From: Corynespora cassiicola
Lineage: Eukaryota; Ascomycota; Dothideomycetes; Pleosporales; Corynesporascaceae
Assembly (NCBI GenBank): GCA_022059125.1
Contig: JAEUWY010000002.1
Span: 4,960,001-5,024,000, forward strand
Length of the DNA: 64,000 bases
Direction: 5' to 3'
Shown: positions 22,941 to 35,347 of the stretch, in pieces
Layout: each line of letters opens with the position of its first letter
Numbering within the stretch: position 1 is the stretch's first letter
Translations under genes and position numbers: made by a program
The notes under the pieces: generated by a model
What the model saw: the letters and a program-made list of their open reading frames with translations, nothing else
Told to the model about the DNA's origin: nothing
Databases searched by the model: none

Positions 22941-24215
22941 CTAAAGACACTTTTCCACCCATCTAGAAAAACGAATAGAGTGTCTATCGATCGTTCTTGT
23001 AAGAAAATCGGCAGCCCAAAGTACGACAGGCGTGAATATTAGCCCTGACCCACTCCAAGAAATCCATTGAGCTGCGGCAGGGCTTGTTCTATCCTTTCGC
23101 CCGAAAAATCTCAAGATCGGATCCCGCCACATCTGATATACCATAATATGTACCAGGTAAAGTCCGAACGATATTTTACCGAGGTATTGGGCCGCGGCTG
23201 TGGTGAATGGCGCCTGCAAAGTTGACGAGTTGCTAATGGCAAAAACACAGAGGGCTCCTCCCAAGCTTCTCCAGAGCTGGGCGATATCCCAGAGCTTATC
23301 GATATCGTCTATCTTAGACTCATAACCAGCCATGCCCCTAAGCCATAGATATTCGCCACTGAAAGGGTTGCTCTCAGGCTGTTCTGGTAGACCGAGAAGG
23401 TACAGCCCAAACAAAAGCAGTCCTCCATTGACGAAGCTGATTCTGCTGCATCTTGAAGAATCTCTTTCAAGCTTTGGGATAGAATTCCCGCGTCTGTCCA
23501 TGAGTGTGCGCACTTCGCATATAGTCAAGCCACACATGTAGGTGAAAAGTAGCCAGCTCGAGTTCCATAAGCCTAGCAGACCCATTACTGTCGTTACTAA
23601 TGGTCTAGACCATGGTCGCAGGCTTGACGTGCACAGTATTGTTAGGAAAACAATGCAAGAGCCGAAGAATTCCAGAGGAATAGTCCACAACTGTTGGTTC
23701 ATGGGTTCTACCTTTGGAGGTACCAGCGGGTTCAACGCACCGAGCATGTAGCTTGCTTGAGAGGTGATTGCCTTCCATACTGAGCGGCTTTGGAAATCTA
23801 TCGATTCCCAATTGTAAAGCCCAAGAGTCATCGCCATCCGCGATACTGCTTCCATAGCAAACGCCGGTGTATAAAGCCTGAAGCCTCTTCGGAAGGTCGA
23901 TGAGCACAGGTAGTCAAAGAATTCTTCTCTGAGTTCATTGTCTCGCATGCGCAGTGGCTTGACGGAAATTGAGTAGGCCGATATGACGAAGAAAATCACC
24001 ACCATGCCTTGTCCCGAAAATACGATACGAATCAGTGGAAGTTGAAAAATGTATCGATTGCTTTCCGGTGGATCAGCAAAGTATCCGCGGAACCCAGCAT
24101 TGAGTTCCCCTTCGAAGAAGTGGGTGAAGGCAACGATAAGGGCGGCGATACCACGCAGCCCTGTGAGCCACGCAGTATCCGGAGCACTTTCCCGGGTAGG
24201 CGATTTTTGAGCCAT
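22941..24215 (-). CDS. Acyltransferase-3 family membrane protein (OafA/NodX-like)
   Basis: This intron-less gene encodes a 424-aa multi-pass membrane protein. Near the N-terminus, LTGLRGIAALIVAFTHFFEG carries the arginine and the catalytic-type histidine of the acyltransferase-3 family. SGQGMVVIFFVISAYSIS matches the usual G-V-x-x-F-F-V-x-S-G-Y segment, with A for the second G. About ten hydrophobic helices follow, ending with SFGLYLVHIMVYQ near the C-terminus. Members move acetyl or longer acyl groups onto sugars, polysaccharides or small molecules at a membrane. I take ATG 24215; the frame is open to 24227 without another ATG. It is divergent from the GT2 gene, about 970 bp apart, and upstream of the deacetylase on the same strand. 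Confidence 0.88.
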   Translation of the reverse strand: MAQKSPTRESAPDTAWLTGLRGIAALIVAFTHFFEGELNAGFRGYFADPPESNRYIFQLPLIRIVFSGQGMVVIFFVISAYSISVKPLRMRDNELREEFFDYLCSSTFRRGFRLYTPAFAMEAVSRMAMTLGLYNWESIDFQSRSVWKAITSQASYMLGALNPLVPPKVEPMNQQLWTIPLEFFGSCIVFLTILCTSSLRPWSRPLVTTVMGLLGLWNSSWLLFTYMCGLTICEVRTLMDRRGNSIPKLERDSSRCSRISFVNGGLLLFGLYLLGLPEQPESNPFSGEYLWLRGMAGYESKIDDIDKLWDIAQLWRSLGGALCVFAISNSSTLQAPFTTAAAQYLGKISFGLYLVHIMVYQMWRDPILRFFGRKDRTSPAAAQWISWSGSGLIFTPVVLWAADFLTRTIDRHSIRFSRWVEKCL

Positions 24216-25182
24216 GGGTAAAGACACTATGTTTGATAAGTTTACAACTCAAAAAATTGTATTGAAGCATCATACTTGTCCAGTGTCGTTGTTGGAGTGG
24301 TCTTGACAGGCGTTGAAGAGATGAAAAAGGCTGGGTTTGTTGGCAACGATGTACTTGAATGGGATTTGGAACTTGATATTCACTCAGATGCAACCGATTT
24401 CTTTGGTTGCGAGAGCCGGACAGGTTGCGATTATATCAGGCATGTTTCGCCGCTCATACCTAGGATTCAAACTGTTCGGGACGACTCGAAAAGCCGGACG
24501 AAGCTCCGAATGACCAATGGCTTTACTTGTGCCCAGAGAATCAAGCCAGTCTCTTTGCTTCTTCCTATTTCCATAGGAACGGGGTTCCATGCTAGTGATT
24601 CCACTCTGCGGGTGGATGACACCTCTAACGCAGAAACAGACACACCCGGTACAGTATCTCGGGAAATTGCTATTGTGCTACCCGGGGTTCCCGGCCCAAG
24701 TCCGCATGTTACATGTTATAGATAGTCAGTGCGCAGACCCTTGAATTGGGAATCGACGTTCTTGGTGAAGGAACGGGCCGTTTTCGGGGTCTTTATAGTT
24801 ATGTCAAGAGGTTTAGCGTCTTCACCAGTCTGGATAGGAAGTTTAAGTCCGTAAATGAGGCAATAAGTCGAGACCTATATGCTAGAAAGTGATACGGACT
24901 ATATCAATTATTCATCCATAGCACGCGTCATCCATGTTCCAACGTTTTTCCTCAGGCCGAGAGTAGTCCCGCGCAGTAGTAATGCATATAGTATGAGCTA
25001 GAAGATCAATGTTAAGTGCGCACAAATATTTGATGATGACCGCCCCATGATCTTCACCGGAATCGGTGGCAACAAAGTGAGTCGGCTCATGGTGGTGTGT
25101 CTTTTCATACTTAATCTAACACCCTTCCGAGACCATTGAACGACTTTTCACTCTTCCTTATCATAGCCTAAGCCTCTTCGCG
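24216..25182. promoter_or_regulatory. Divergent intergenic region between acyltransferase and GT2 genes
   Basis: About 970 bp shared by two genes transcribed outward, so it likely holds both promoters. A 150-codon plus-strand frame (24276-24725) has no domain and is not supported. I cannot define binding sites. Confidence 0.4.
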
Positions 25183-27064
25183 ATGAATGATTCTCTGATC
25201 AAATTTTCCTGGTGGTCCTTCTTCCGCGATGTGCTACTCTTTTGGGTGAGGCTAGCCCTGATCTCAGGGATCTTGGCGACACTGAGGCTCTACGCAATGG
25301 GCTACAGCTTAACTTTGGAGTCGATAATTCTTATCACTTGCTCCGAATTCAACATATGGAAAGAAAAGGGCCGAAGATACAACCACCAAACTGTTCGAAG
25401 TGACTCGGATATCGAGAAACTTGCAGATACCCCTTTCCGTTCAGTAGAATGCGTAGGATCAGTCGTCGGCTACAGAGAGGACCCCACTATTTTCCGAAAT
25501 TGTCTCGATAGTTACGCTGAGAACTATGACCATTGTATGCGAGTACTGGTGATAGGGATTGATGGCAACGAGATGGAGGATTTGAGTATGATTGAGGTTG
25601 CAGAAGAGGTGAGTCACCTTACGACGTCTATCGACATACTATACAAATGCTAACGTGCTTTCATGTCAGGTATTCGGAGAAGATCTAGTAAAGATAGATC
25701 TCCCTCGCACCTTTGGCGCCCTCGCTAAAGATCTTATCGCTCAACAGTGCGCCGAGTCGCGTCCTCTCTTATCGGAAAAGGGCTCCGCCCCTCGCGAAGC
25801 ACCGCGAAAGGCTATCGATTACGGAAAAGTTCTCGGCGAACTTGTCACAAAGGCCTCGGATATTCTCCGGGAACATGATGTGCTATATGCAGGACCAGAA
25901 AAGTTTACGCCTATATGTCTGAACCAGCCACACCACTCGAAGAAGGAGATCATGTTCACGGTATTTATCTTTTCCTTGGCCCTCTGCAGAACACGCAGCA
26001 TACCATTTATCTGGTCAAGTGATTCAGATTCGTGGATTTTCCCGGATACACTGGCCCGCGCCATCTCTGGGATTGCAAACGACGAATCCTTTGGCGGCTC
26101 GTGCACACAGTTGGAAATACACAATAGCACTGCCGCTTTCATTTCGTACATGGCTGCCGCCACATATTGGTCGGAAATACACCTCACCAGTGGAATTCTC
26201 AGTTCGGTTGATGCTATTGACTGTATGCCTGGCCCTTGTGCACTTTTTAGGTGCGAAGCCTTGGAGGATATCCTTTTGGAATGGTACGACCAGCGGGTAT
26301 TTGGTCGGAGGCCAGTGAGTTAAACTGGAGCTCTCTTATAGTCCCTGGCTAACAGTACACAGACCGTCAACGAGGATAGACATCTCACCACTAGACTTCT
26401 TCTAAGCAGATGGAAGATCTCATTCAGTCCCCAAGCTATTGTGGCCACGGATGCTCCTACCACATTTGCAGCATACACAACGCAACAGCTTCGCTGGTCA
26501 CGAGCTACCATTCTAGAGTCACTTTACTACCCACTGGTGTACGTTCGTCACAGTCCAGTTTTGTTCCTCGCATCGATGAGGCGCTTGTTGGTTCCAATCG
26601 GCTGCATCTATGCTGTCAGCAACTACCTCTGGATTGGAGACGGTACTTACTTTAGCTCTGTGCGAGATATATTTTTCAGGATCCTTTTATGTGCGGCATA
26701 TACGTTTTTAAGGCACAGAGGAAAGCTTTCGTGGTTCGCTATTCAGCTGATTGCGCAGCCGCTCTGGTTCATCCTTCGGGCTGGTTTTACTCTCTGGTCT
26801 TTTGTGACAGTATTTGACAACAGTTGGGGTACATTCAAGGGCCCCGAGGTTACTGAATCAAGTGGTGAGTCCAAAAAGTCGACGAAAATTCTTTCCGGAT
26901 CCCAATTTGCCACTAGCGTTTGGCTGGGGCTCGTGGCTGCAGCTATATCAAAGTATGTGGCGAGGACATATTTTGTACAAAACGAGTACTATATGACTAT
27001 GTTGGGCTTTTTTGGAACACTGATAACTATTATTGTCATTTATGCAAAGGAAAATAGAGGATAA
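25183..27064 (+). CDS. Processive family-2 glycosyltransferase (NodC/hyaluronan-synthase-like)
   Basis: This is a membrane-bound inverting glycosyltransferase expected to polymerise a sugar from a UDP donor and extrude it. Three exons: 25183-25608, 25670-26314 and 26363-27064 (introns 61 and 48 nt), giving 590 aa. Two N-terminal hydrophobic segments precede the GT2 core. Motifs in order: GYRED at 96-100, GIDGNEMED at 125-133, the metal-binding DSD at 260-262, ED-RHLT at 361-366 and the processivity motif QQLRW at 398-402. Three to four membrane segments follow. The pair DRHLT plus QQLRW is the one found in rhizobial NodC and is also close to hyaluronan synthases. Fungal GT2 proteins of this kind (such as ZtGT2) affect hyphal growth on surfaces. 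The product sugar is unknown. Confidence 0.9.
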
Positions 27065-27246
27065 TAAACTTTAGACTTGTAGACCCTTATACACTCCAAG
27101 TAATGCCATAAGGGTGTACATCAATACTCTGATATTACACAATAAAACGCCAATCTACCACCAAGATGCTATTCAAACCATTATCTTTTAATTGATATGC
27201 GGTTCAAGGATAGTTGATGTTCTTCATAAAGCCCCCCTGGATCTTT

Positions 27247-28998
27247 CTAAAGATGGTATCTGAATAGGGGACTTCGATCACCCATCTTCTCGAGTTGTTC
27301 TTCGGTATAAATGGTTTTCCACTCATCTTCTGTCTTTTCCGCGCCCTTCTTGTTGAGATTCCAATACAAATACTCTAGCGTTAGGGCGCAAACCATACCC
27401 GCTGCCGCAAACGACAAACTGGAACCAAAACCAGTGGGATATTTCGGAGCTTCACGCTCTTGGTAGATGAAGGAGCCAACAATACCTCCAATGTTACCGA
27501 TGCAGATCATCAGAGCAATTCTGTTTAATGTCAATACTGTTACATATCCATTATAAGGTCATGCTTACCCCATTGCTCGTTTGGCTGGTCCGGCTAAGTT
27601 GTTAATAGTCCAGGCATTACATCCAGGAAGAATTGGATAGACACCAACGCATGCGACATGAACCGCAAAGTAACAGAGTCCCACGTTATTCTTTATATCT
27701 GCTGCTTTGGCGAAAAGGATAGCGTAGGCAATAATGAGCAGCATCTGAGCGCCGACGATGAATGGCATACGCCAAGAGAAGCGATCAGCAAGAAGAGCAG
27801 ACAGCAGTGCGCTGATGGCGCCACATGCATATGGTGGGGCAGTCAACAACTGGGCATTTGTAGAAGTGTATCCCATGTTTCGAAGAATCTTTCATATTCG
27901 TTAGCAGGTGGCCAGCTTATGACTTTTAGCATAGTGCTCGGATACTGACCTGAGGCATAGTGAATTTCAACCCATAATTTGGAACTGCATTGCTTGCAAA
28001 GACCATTGCCTGAAGATAGATTTGCCAATCCTTCAACACTGTCCAGAAAAGACTCAGCTGTGCCTTTCTCTTCTTTTTCTTGTCCATCTCAGTGTCCTTT
28101 TTTTGTACGCCTCTCGTGAATATATGCCACAACCTCAAGAATCTAGCCTCATCTTGGGACAGCCAACGCCCAGCTGCATGTTCTGGACTGTCAGGGAGTA
28201 AGTAAAAGACTGCGACACCCATTATCACCGTAGCTAAGCCTTCAATGATGAAGATCCATCTCCAACCTTCGTAGTTCCCGATGCCGTTCATCTTTGCAAT
28301 GGCAGCCGCCAAGAGGCCAGAAAAAGCTCCACTTGCCGCACTGGCACAGTAAAACAAAGCCATACGGAACTGTGTGCGATCTGGCGGATACCATTGTCCG
28401 ACGAGATATATGGCACCGGGGAAGAATCCCGCCTCGAAGAGACCCAAGAAAAATCGAGTAGCACACAGCCCCGCAAATTTTTGTACCACCCCCATGAGCG
28501 TCATTACTGTACCCCAGCAGAGGATGAGGATACCCATGTAATATGAAGGTCTTTTGAATTTCGCAAGAATCATATTAGATGGTACTTCGCATAGAACGTA
28601 AGGGACGAAGAAGACCATGAGTGCGACGTTGTAATCTGTGCCAGTCATGTTCAATGTATCTTCCAATCCTTCGATCTTGGCATTGCCGATGTTGGCACTA
28701 TCCTTCATCAGCGCACTGTTGTTTAAAGGTATGAGAAAGCGAATACGTACCGATCTAAGTGAGATATCAGATAAAGGACTGCAAGCATAGGGCATAGTCT
28801 CCAGTCAACTTTGTGGAAGATCTTGTCCTGCTCGGGCTTTGGAATATCGTGTAGGAACTGAGCATCATTCTGGCTCAACCCCGCGCGCATGTACTCGTGA
28901 AGATGAGGAGGGTTCGCAACCCATGGTGCCTTTTCCAAAACAGCCTCGTCGATCGATCTTTTCTCATCCAGAGAGCTTTTCTCGTCTGCAAGGGCCAT
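27247..28998 (-). CDS. Major facilitator transporter, ACS (Dal5/Tna1-like) family
   Basis: This is a 12-helix plasma-membrane symporter of 529 aa for an organic anion such as allantoate, nicotinate or a similar acid. Four exons: 28998-28751, 28697-27950, 27888-27569 and 27520-27247 (introns 53, 61 and 48 nt). Typical family signatures are visible: WRLCPMLAVLYLISHLDR-ANIGNAKIEGL across the first junction, EVPSNMILAKFKRPSYYMG, RFFLGLFEAGFFPGAIYL, and EGWRWIFIIEGLATV. The C-terminal end, GDRSPLFRYHL, is also usual. It lies just after the GT2 gene in convergent orientation, with 182 bp between stops. A link to the neighbouring polysaccharide genes is not evident from the family. Confidence 0.9.
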
Positions 28999-29990
28999 GG
29001 TGTATCGTTTCAAGGATGTTCGGACTTCTCACCGAGGCAATCACTGGTAAAGTTTGACGACCCCGCCTTGAAAACAATCAGAAAGATAAGAGATGAAGAT
29101 GAGAATGATCAGTCTCAACAATTTCCCGGGCCTCAACTACATTTATACGACTGTAGATCCTATCCATTCCATCGGATACTCACATGTGCTCCGTTTTTCG
29201 CTTCCACCAGGATGTTCCTTCATACACAACCCCACGACTACCCCGATTATCACCCCATTTCTCCAGGATAACAACAGCCGAATCGAATCCCCCGACTTTC
29301 ATCTATGCATATCATCTCCAATCATAGCCCTGTCGTCATGTTCAAGTGCCGCCAAGACTGGGGAAGGTGCGGGGGATTGGCGCTTGGCGGACACGACCGT
29401 TGCAACGGGGGCGATTCAAGGTGTCTTTCCCGAGGTTTACCGTCTATTGAAGCGGATAAAAGTGCCACTCGTGCTACAAAACAGGTAAACCGAGATCTAA
29501 AGCAAGATTGTCCATCTGTGCGGTGGAGCTAAGACTTGGCTGCAGCTGGTTCGCCAGTGAGAGGGCTGAAGTCAACTACATGTTCTGGTTACAGGATGGG
29601 ATCTTCGGAAAGTTGAGGGTTTTTAGGGAATGATATCCTCTTTCGATTCCTGGAAGCTTTTTGGGAGAAGGTTTTTTTAGTGAAAGGCTTTACAGAACAA
29701 TACCTTCTCCTTCAATCCGTTGATGACAAGCCGAGTTCTTTAAGATACTAGTCGGAATTATTTCTGCCTCCGATGCAACAGACGGCGCATCATCGACTTA
29801 AAAATATAATCCGTAGAATCACGATGAATCCATGAGAGCATTGCAAAGTATTTAGAGAACAGAATAAATCATACTCATAGCGCGTTGCATCCCCACATAT
29901 GTACAAGTCGTAGACGCCACCAATCTGAAAAAACAAAGGTATCATGCCAATTCCCACTCTTTCCCTGTCATTAGACGTCGTATTTTGCAT
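28999..29990. other. Intergenic between two transporters
   Basis: About 990 bp holding the promoter of the ACS transporter and the 3' region of the FucP-like transporter. Frames on the plus strand are short and overlap without domains. Confidence 0.45.
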
Positions 29991-31721
29991 CTAGTCAGCC
30001 TTGACTTCGACCTGTCTGCTCTCAATGTCCTTCTCATAAGCACCTCCCATCCCTGCCGCAATGCTGGCAACCCTCGAGTCAGGGTCAACTCTCCCCTCAT
30101 CGAGGCCAACCTCGGACTCACGATAGGCGTCAAGCTCCTTGGCCTTGTACATATTGAGGTAGATGGGGAAGCTCCATGCGACGACAAAAAATGAGAGAGG
30201 AACCACCATCGCGTGCCTGGTGCCAACACGGTCGGCGACATTTCCGAGGATCGCCGGCACAACGGCACCACCACAGACCGACGAAACCAAGAAGGAAGCT
30301 CCACGCTTGGTGTGGCGACCCAGACCACGCAGCGACAAGGCAAAAATGGTGGGGAAGATACACGACTCGAAGAAGAGGACGATCATCAACATACTCAGAC
30401 CGCCCCAGTTGGGTCGGTCAGTGCCGCCCGTGTTCACGGCGATAGCCGCGATGATGAAGATCATGATGAGGGTCTGGTACACGAGCAGAATCAGGCGAGG
30501 CTTGGTGATGTACATGAGGCCTGCCGCGGAGAAACGACCGACAGCGAACAGCGCCTGAGCAATGGCGTAAAAGTTCGCACCCTGGATGTGAGAATCGTGG
30601 ACGTTAAGGTCGGGACGGGCTTGCGCAAAGTAGTTGATGAAGTAGGCGGCGATGGCGACCTGGGCACCGACGTAGGAGAACTGCGCAGCGACGCCCCAGA
30701 AGAGGGTATATTGCTTCTTCATGGGCTTGTCGACATATCCAGTGGCAGTGGTGGTCATTTCGGCCTGAGTGTCAAACGTTAGAGCCGCGTTCATCAGATA
30801 ACAAGAGGTAGACATACCTGATCCGCCATATCGGCATCAGACACTTCAGGGATGGGTGCAAAGTAGAATACAATGGCCAAAAGTCCGACAAAGATGGCAA
30901 TGCCGAGGTACACCCACTGAACGCTCTCAAGCGACTTTCCGTCGGCACCGACATTCTTGAAAATGACTTGACTCGCCAGCACAGGCGCAATAACTGATCC
31001 AACGGCCTGGAACGACTGAGAGAGCTCGAGACGGAACTCGGACCACTTTGGGGGACCGCAAACAGCAATGTAAGGATTGGCGGATGTCTCGAGTGTAGAC
31101 AGTCCAGAGCCGACAATGAACATGGAGCCGCAGAATCCGCCAAAGGAGCGCTTGACGGCGGAAGGCCAGAACATGAGGGCGCCAACGCAATAGATGGACA
31201 AGCCGAGCATGAAGGTATAGCGGTATCCAAATTTCCGGAGGAACCAACCAGAATAGGTCAAGGGGCCGATGAAGTAGGCACTGAAAGTGGATAGTTAGCT
31301 ATATGTTCTTGAACTAAATTGATGCTCGTAGTAGAGTCTTGTCCGTGAGAAGGTAGCCCAATAGCAACAATGTGCAGGAACATTGCAAAGAGAAAGACAA
31401 GACATACCCAAAGTATGCGCCCTGCAATCCTGAAGACTGCCCTTGCGTGATATGTAGCGCGACTTGGAATCGAGAGTTCAACACATCGAGGAGACCATAG
31501 GCAAAACCCCAGAGGAAGAACAGAAGAGTGACGAGGGAGACGGGGACGATGGATTGGCGTGTGGTGATTTGACTGGCGCCGGTAATCTCCCTGTTGCTGA
31601 CACTCTTCCTACGTCTGTCGACAGCGATGGCTTCCACAGCGGATGGACGACGGCCCTGTTGGGCATGGATCTCTTCGAGGGTGGGCTCCTGGCCCTCGCC
31701 AAAGATGTTCTTGACACCCAT
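29991..31721 (-). CDS. FucP-like sugar permease (MFS, fucose:H+ symporter family)
   Basis: This is a 516-aa plasma-membrane hexose or deoxyhexose transporter. Three exons: 31721-31408, 31280-30818 and 30764-29991 (introns 127 and 53 nt). Signatures of the FHS group are clear: SLVTLLFFLWGFAYGLLDVL in helix 1, the GAYFGAYFIGPLTYSG-type segment formed across the first junction, then GSGLSTLETSANPYI and LSQSFQAVGSVIAP. In the second half, FFESCIFPTIFALSLRGLG and SSVCGGAVVPAILG match the family. The N-terminal 60 residues are a polar cytoplasmic tail with SRRRKS-like basic sites. Which sugar it carries cannot be read from the sequence. Confidence 0.92.
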
Positions 31722-34402
31722 GATGGCAAACTCTCCGGTTCAAGAACAAAAGAGGTCGATGTTGGATGTAATAGAGATATGGATCCAGTAGAGATGTCTA
31801 TCTCAAGAAAAGAGTCACGAGCGTGTCAATTCCCAAGACGATATACGCAAAGGGAACCGTGGAGCTGGTTGTCGTCTGCAAGCTAGGAGCCTCCCCTCAG
31901 TTATATATCCACGACAACTTGACACTGGCAGCTGCCCCTCCCCCAATAGCAACCACGACGCCGCCAGTCCCAGAATCTGGCCCGGGCTTCGCCCCAGCGC
32001 CCAGTCAACCACCGGGTACCCATCTTCGCGCCACGCAAGCTTAGCTTCAAAGCAAGCTTGAGCCGCGCCTTAGCACTCTCTGCTACTGCATCATCCCGTC
32101 AGACAGCCAGGCTCTGGACCAGGACAGGTTCTTCCCTCTTGCCCATTGGGAGGCAAGCTTGGCCAAGGAAAGATGAGAGTGGAGTAGGGCGTGGATCTAC
32201 CCCCCGCGGGGAGCTTCGTTGGGGCCGGAGGGTTCTCCTTAGCAGCCAATCACGGACATGGCGCAGGCTCATCGGCACCAAGAGGCAATTCGGTGCGCGT
32301 CTTCGCTAGGGCCTTTGAGCCTCCTGCAAGACGAGAGCAGCATCTTTATCGAGCCGGTGAGCAGGTTTTTCTTCTCTCCACGGGGTCCGGGGCCCCACAT
32401 CACATCGCTCTGTCCGGTCTCTGTGCACGGCGGGTACAGTGTTTGATGCGCGCAGAGCGAAAGCGAAATGGATGAACAGCTTTCCCCACCCCAAGACACA
32501 TGGAATGCACCACTAATCGTCCCAGCGCCGTCGTCAACACAAGCAACCCCCAAGACGAGCGTCCCGCACCCAGAAGGGCCTTGGTAGAGCGTTCTGGGAG
32601 TGCGCCATTCGGCACTTCTCGCTAGCTAGCGAAGTGCCACCATCGAGCTAGGCGGCAAATGGATAGCTAGTGTTTGCATCAAAGATCGTAGCGTTCTTGT
32701 CGAGTATGTCGGATTGGCTGCGTAGCTGGCCGTTCTGCACGAAGCCGACGGCTGTTGAGCGTCATTTACCAGCATCTCGTCGGTCGGTGTCGGATGACAG
32801 GCGCCGCTCATTCATTGCGCCTCAGGTTCGAGGTAGCTGCAGGAAGGCTTGCGTGAGCACGACGGGGGGAGGTCCGTTGCGAATGCCAATGTTGAAAGAG
32901 ATGGAGAGGAGCATGTCGTGTGATCGTATTTCGCCTCTTCGGTGGCTGGTTACTTGCTTGCTTGAGTGGGGGGTGCTATCTGCCATCTCCCCACTTCCCA
33001 TCATTACAACACTTTGTAGTTTTCTCAGATGCTGTATGACGCTTCTTGCGACATTTGCACTCACACCACGTCAGTTCAATCGCTCCTTTTCCCCCTCAAC
33101 AATCAGCCTTCCATGTCTCCCATCTCCAATCCCCGTGTAGCCCCCTCGCATACCCCCGGCCTCAACAACCTTCTAGCGCGCTTCTAGCGTAATTCGATGC
33201 ATTCACCCCAGAAAATCCTAGTTCGTATGCGGGGATTGTGCTCAAAACTACATGTCGAACCGGTGTTACATCCGGCCTATAATATTGGCCGAGGGGCACG
33301 GTGCAACGGAGGGTTTATCGGGGCTATGTGAGCAGGGGTGCATGCACTTGGTGAGCGAGGGCTGGGTTGGGCTGGATTGCACTGGAGGTCAAGGCAGCAT
33401 CAAGAGCAGAATTATGGAGGGGTGAGAGCTGAGACTGCACCTGCGTGTTGGAACGCTTGCCCACATTTCAACTATCATAGCTGTCGATGCTAAGTGTCGA
33501 CGGTGCATGAGCATGACCACACTCTTAGACGAATGACCAGAGACGGGTCACGGCAAAAGCATTGTCAAACAGGCCTGGATCACAAGCAAGCCCAAGTTGC
33601 TTGATACTTCTAATGGATACTCCCGTTCATCGTCCATACATGTATCCTAACCGGCGCTCAGATCACGTAGAAAGGCCCACTAGTTTCCCCCAAAACAAGC
33701 ACCCACCACAGGCTGAACACAGCATTCCAGCACATCTATCTTCTTGAAGTATCCTATTAGTCACATAAGCTTTAGATCACCATATGCACGACCGCAGACT
33801 TTTAGGTCCATGTCATTATCCTGAGGAGCATCCGATATAGCTCGGCAGCTGCGCCTCCACCATTTCTCTGCTACCCTACACCAGAGACCACGAAGAAACA
33901 TAACGAAAAAAGTCCCATCGGTTTCGCTGTATTCAACAGCTGCAAAGAAAAAAAGTAATCAGCCAGAATGTCGACACAGCTATAAAAGAAAGACAGAGTA
34001 CCATCATCGCAACCGCTCGCCTTCTCCCCGCTCGCATCTACAACACTGGGCACGTAGTTCTAGGAGAGCGATGCCTGCTCATTCGTTAGCCATACACACC
34101 ACAAAGTTCACATATTTCTCTTCATCGTGTTAATCCATTGTAGAGCCTTGAATGTGACTGGTACGTATCCACCACCCCCGAACCGCCTCCACCGAACAGT
34201 TGATACAAATAGTCCCATTCTCTCTCACCCCTACGACATCACGAACCCCCGCCGGCCGGCAATACAAACCTACCAACTGCTCCACTCTCTCCCAACCCCC
34301 CTGCCAATCGACCAGAGCAGGTACCTACACCCTTCGTCCCAACCCCCATCACAGCACACAATCTCGCTTCTCAGTACCCACCCTCGCGAGTGAGGAAGTA
34401 CG

Positions 34403-34403
<1 letters not shown>

Positions 34404-34493
<90 letters not shown>
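34404..34493 (+). repeat. CA dinucleotide microsatellite (45 units)
   Basis: An uninterrupted run of 90 bases alternating C and A. It produces His-Thr and Cys-Val frames that are not genes. Confidence 0.98.
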
Positions 34494-34496
<3 letters not shown>

Positions 34497-35116
34497 CACA
34501 AACCAAGTCCGCAAAAGGGCTCATCACAGCATCAGCCGCGCCATCCCCTGGCATCACTCAATCAGTCCAAGGCGGAAAAGGAAAAACTCCAGTGAACGAG
34601 GGAAAATCTGTCAAGTTTAGGTATCTACCCATATCCACAACTCGCATCCAATCCAAGCCATGCAACCCCAAATAGCCATCAACCTTCCCCTTTGCAAGCC
34701 CACCTCCCCATCACCCACCCATCCATGCAGCTAACCCAACCCTCCCAACCAAACGATCAGAAAAGGAGCAAAAAATAAATAAATGAATAGACAAGCGATC
34801 CCCCAAGGTATCCTAAACAGACAAGCAAAAGCCGATTTCTGAATCCGAGCTCTACAAGTGAGGGCGGCGGCGGGGGCGGGGACCTTCTATGCCCGCCCGT
34901 CCCATGCACATCGTGCCATCCACCTCAGCGGCGAACCAACGAAAGGAAAGGGAAAGAAAGCAAGATGATGAAGAAGATGAAGGATGATCCGCTCCGATTC
35001 GATCCGATCCCGCATAAGATTCCGCTCATGCAAGACATGCAGGCCAAGACAAGACAGACACGCACACGCAGCCTAGACATCCACAAAACTATATCTTCCT
35101 CCGTCATCATCATAAT

Positions 35117-35144
35117 CTTCTTCTTCTTCTTCTTCTTCTTCTTC
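35117..35144 (+). repeat. CTT trinucleotide repeat
   Basis: A run of about nine TTC/CTT units in the 3' region of the Rom2-type gene. Confidence 0.9.
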
Positions 35145-35347
35145 ACGGCCTTTTGCTCTTTGCATTCAACATTACCACCCGTCACCCCACCCCACCACAG
35201 CACCTATTAATCAGAATCCTAACATGGATCTGGCGAACCAGAACAAGATTATGAGAGAAAAAAAAAAGACATCACATCATGACTCCCCTCCTCCCCTCCT
35301 CCCCTCCTCATCCCTCATCTGCCCTCCCCTCCTACCGAGCTTACTCC

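Larger units (their letters stand above)
31722..35347. other. Long intergenic region with simple repeats
   Basis: About 3.6 kb without a supported gene. It carries the promoter of the FucP-like gene, a long CA microsatellite and a CTT run. The frames over the microsatellite are artefacts of the repeat. Confidence 0.5.

Noticed and set aside
21018..27064. Recent bacterial transfer of nod genes
   Set aside because: The deacetylase and GT2 genes have several fungal-type introns and the acyltransferase is of a form common in fungi, so recent transfer from rhizobia is unlikely.
34200..34595. Frames with long His-Thr or Cys-Val runs
   Set aside because: They are translations of the CA microsatellite.
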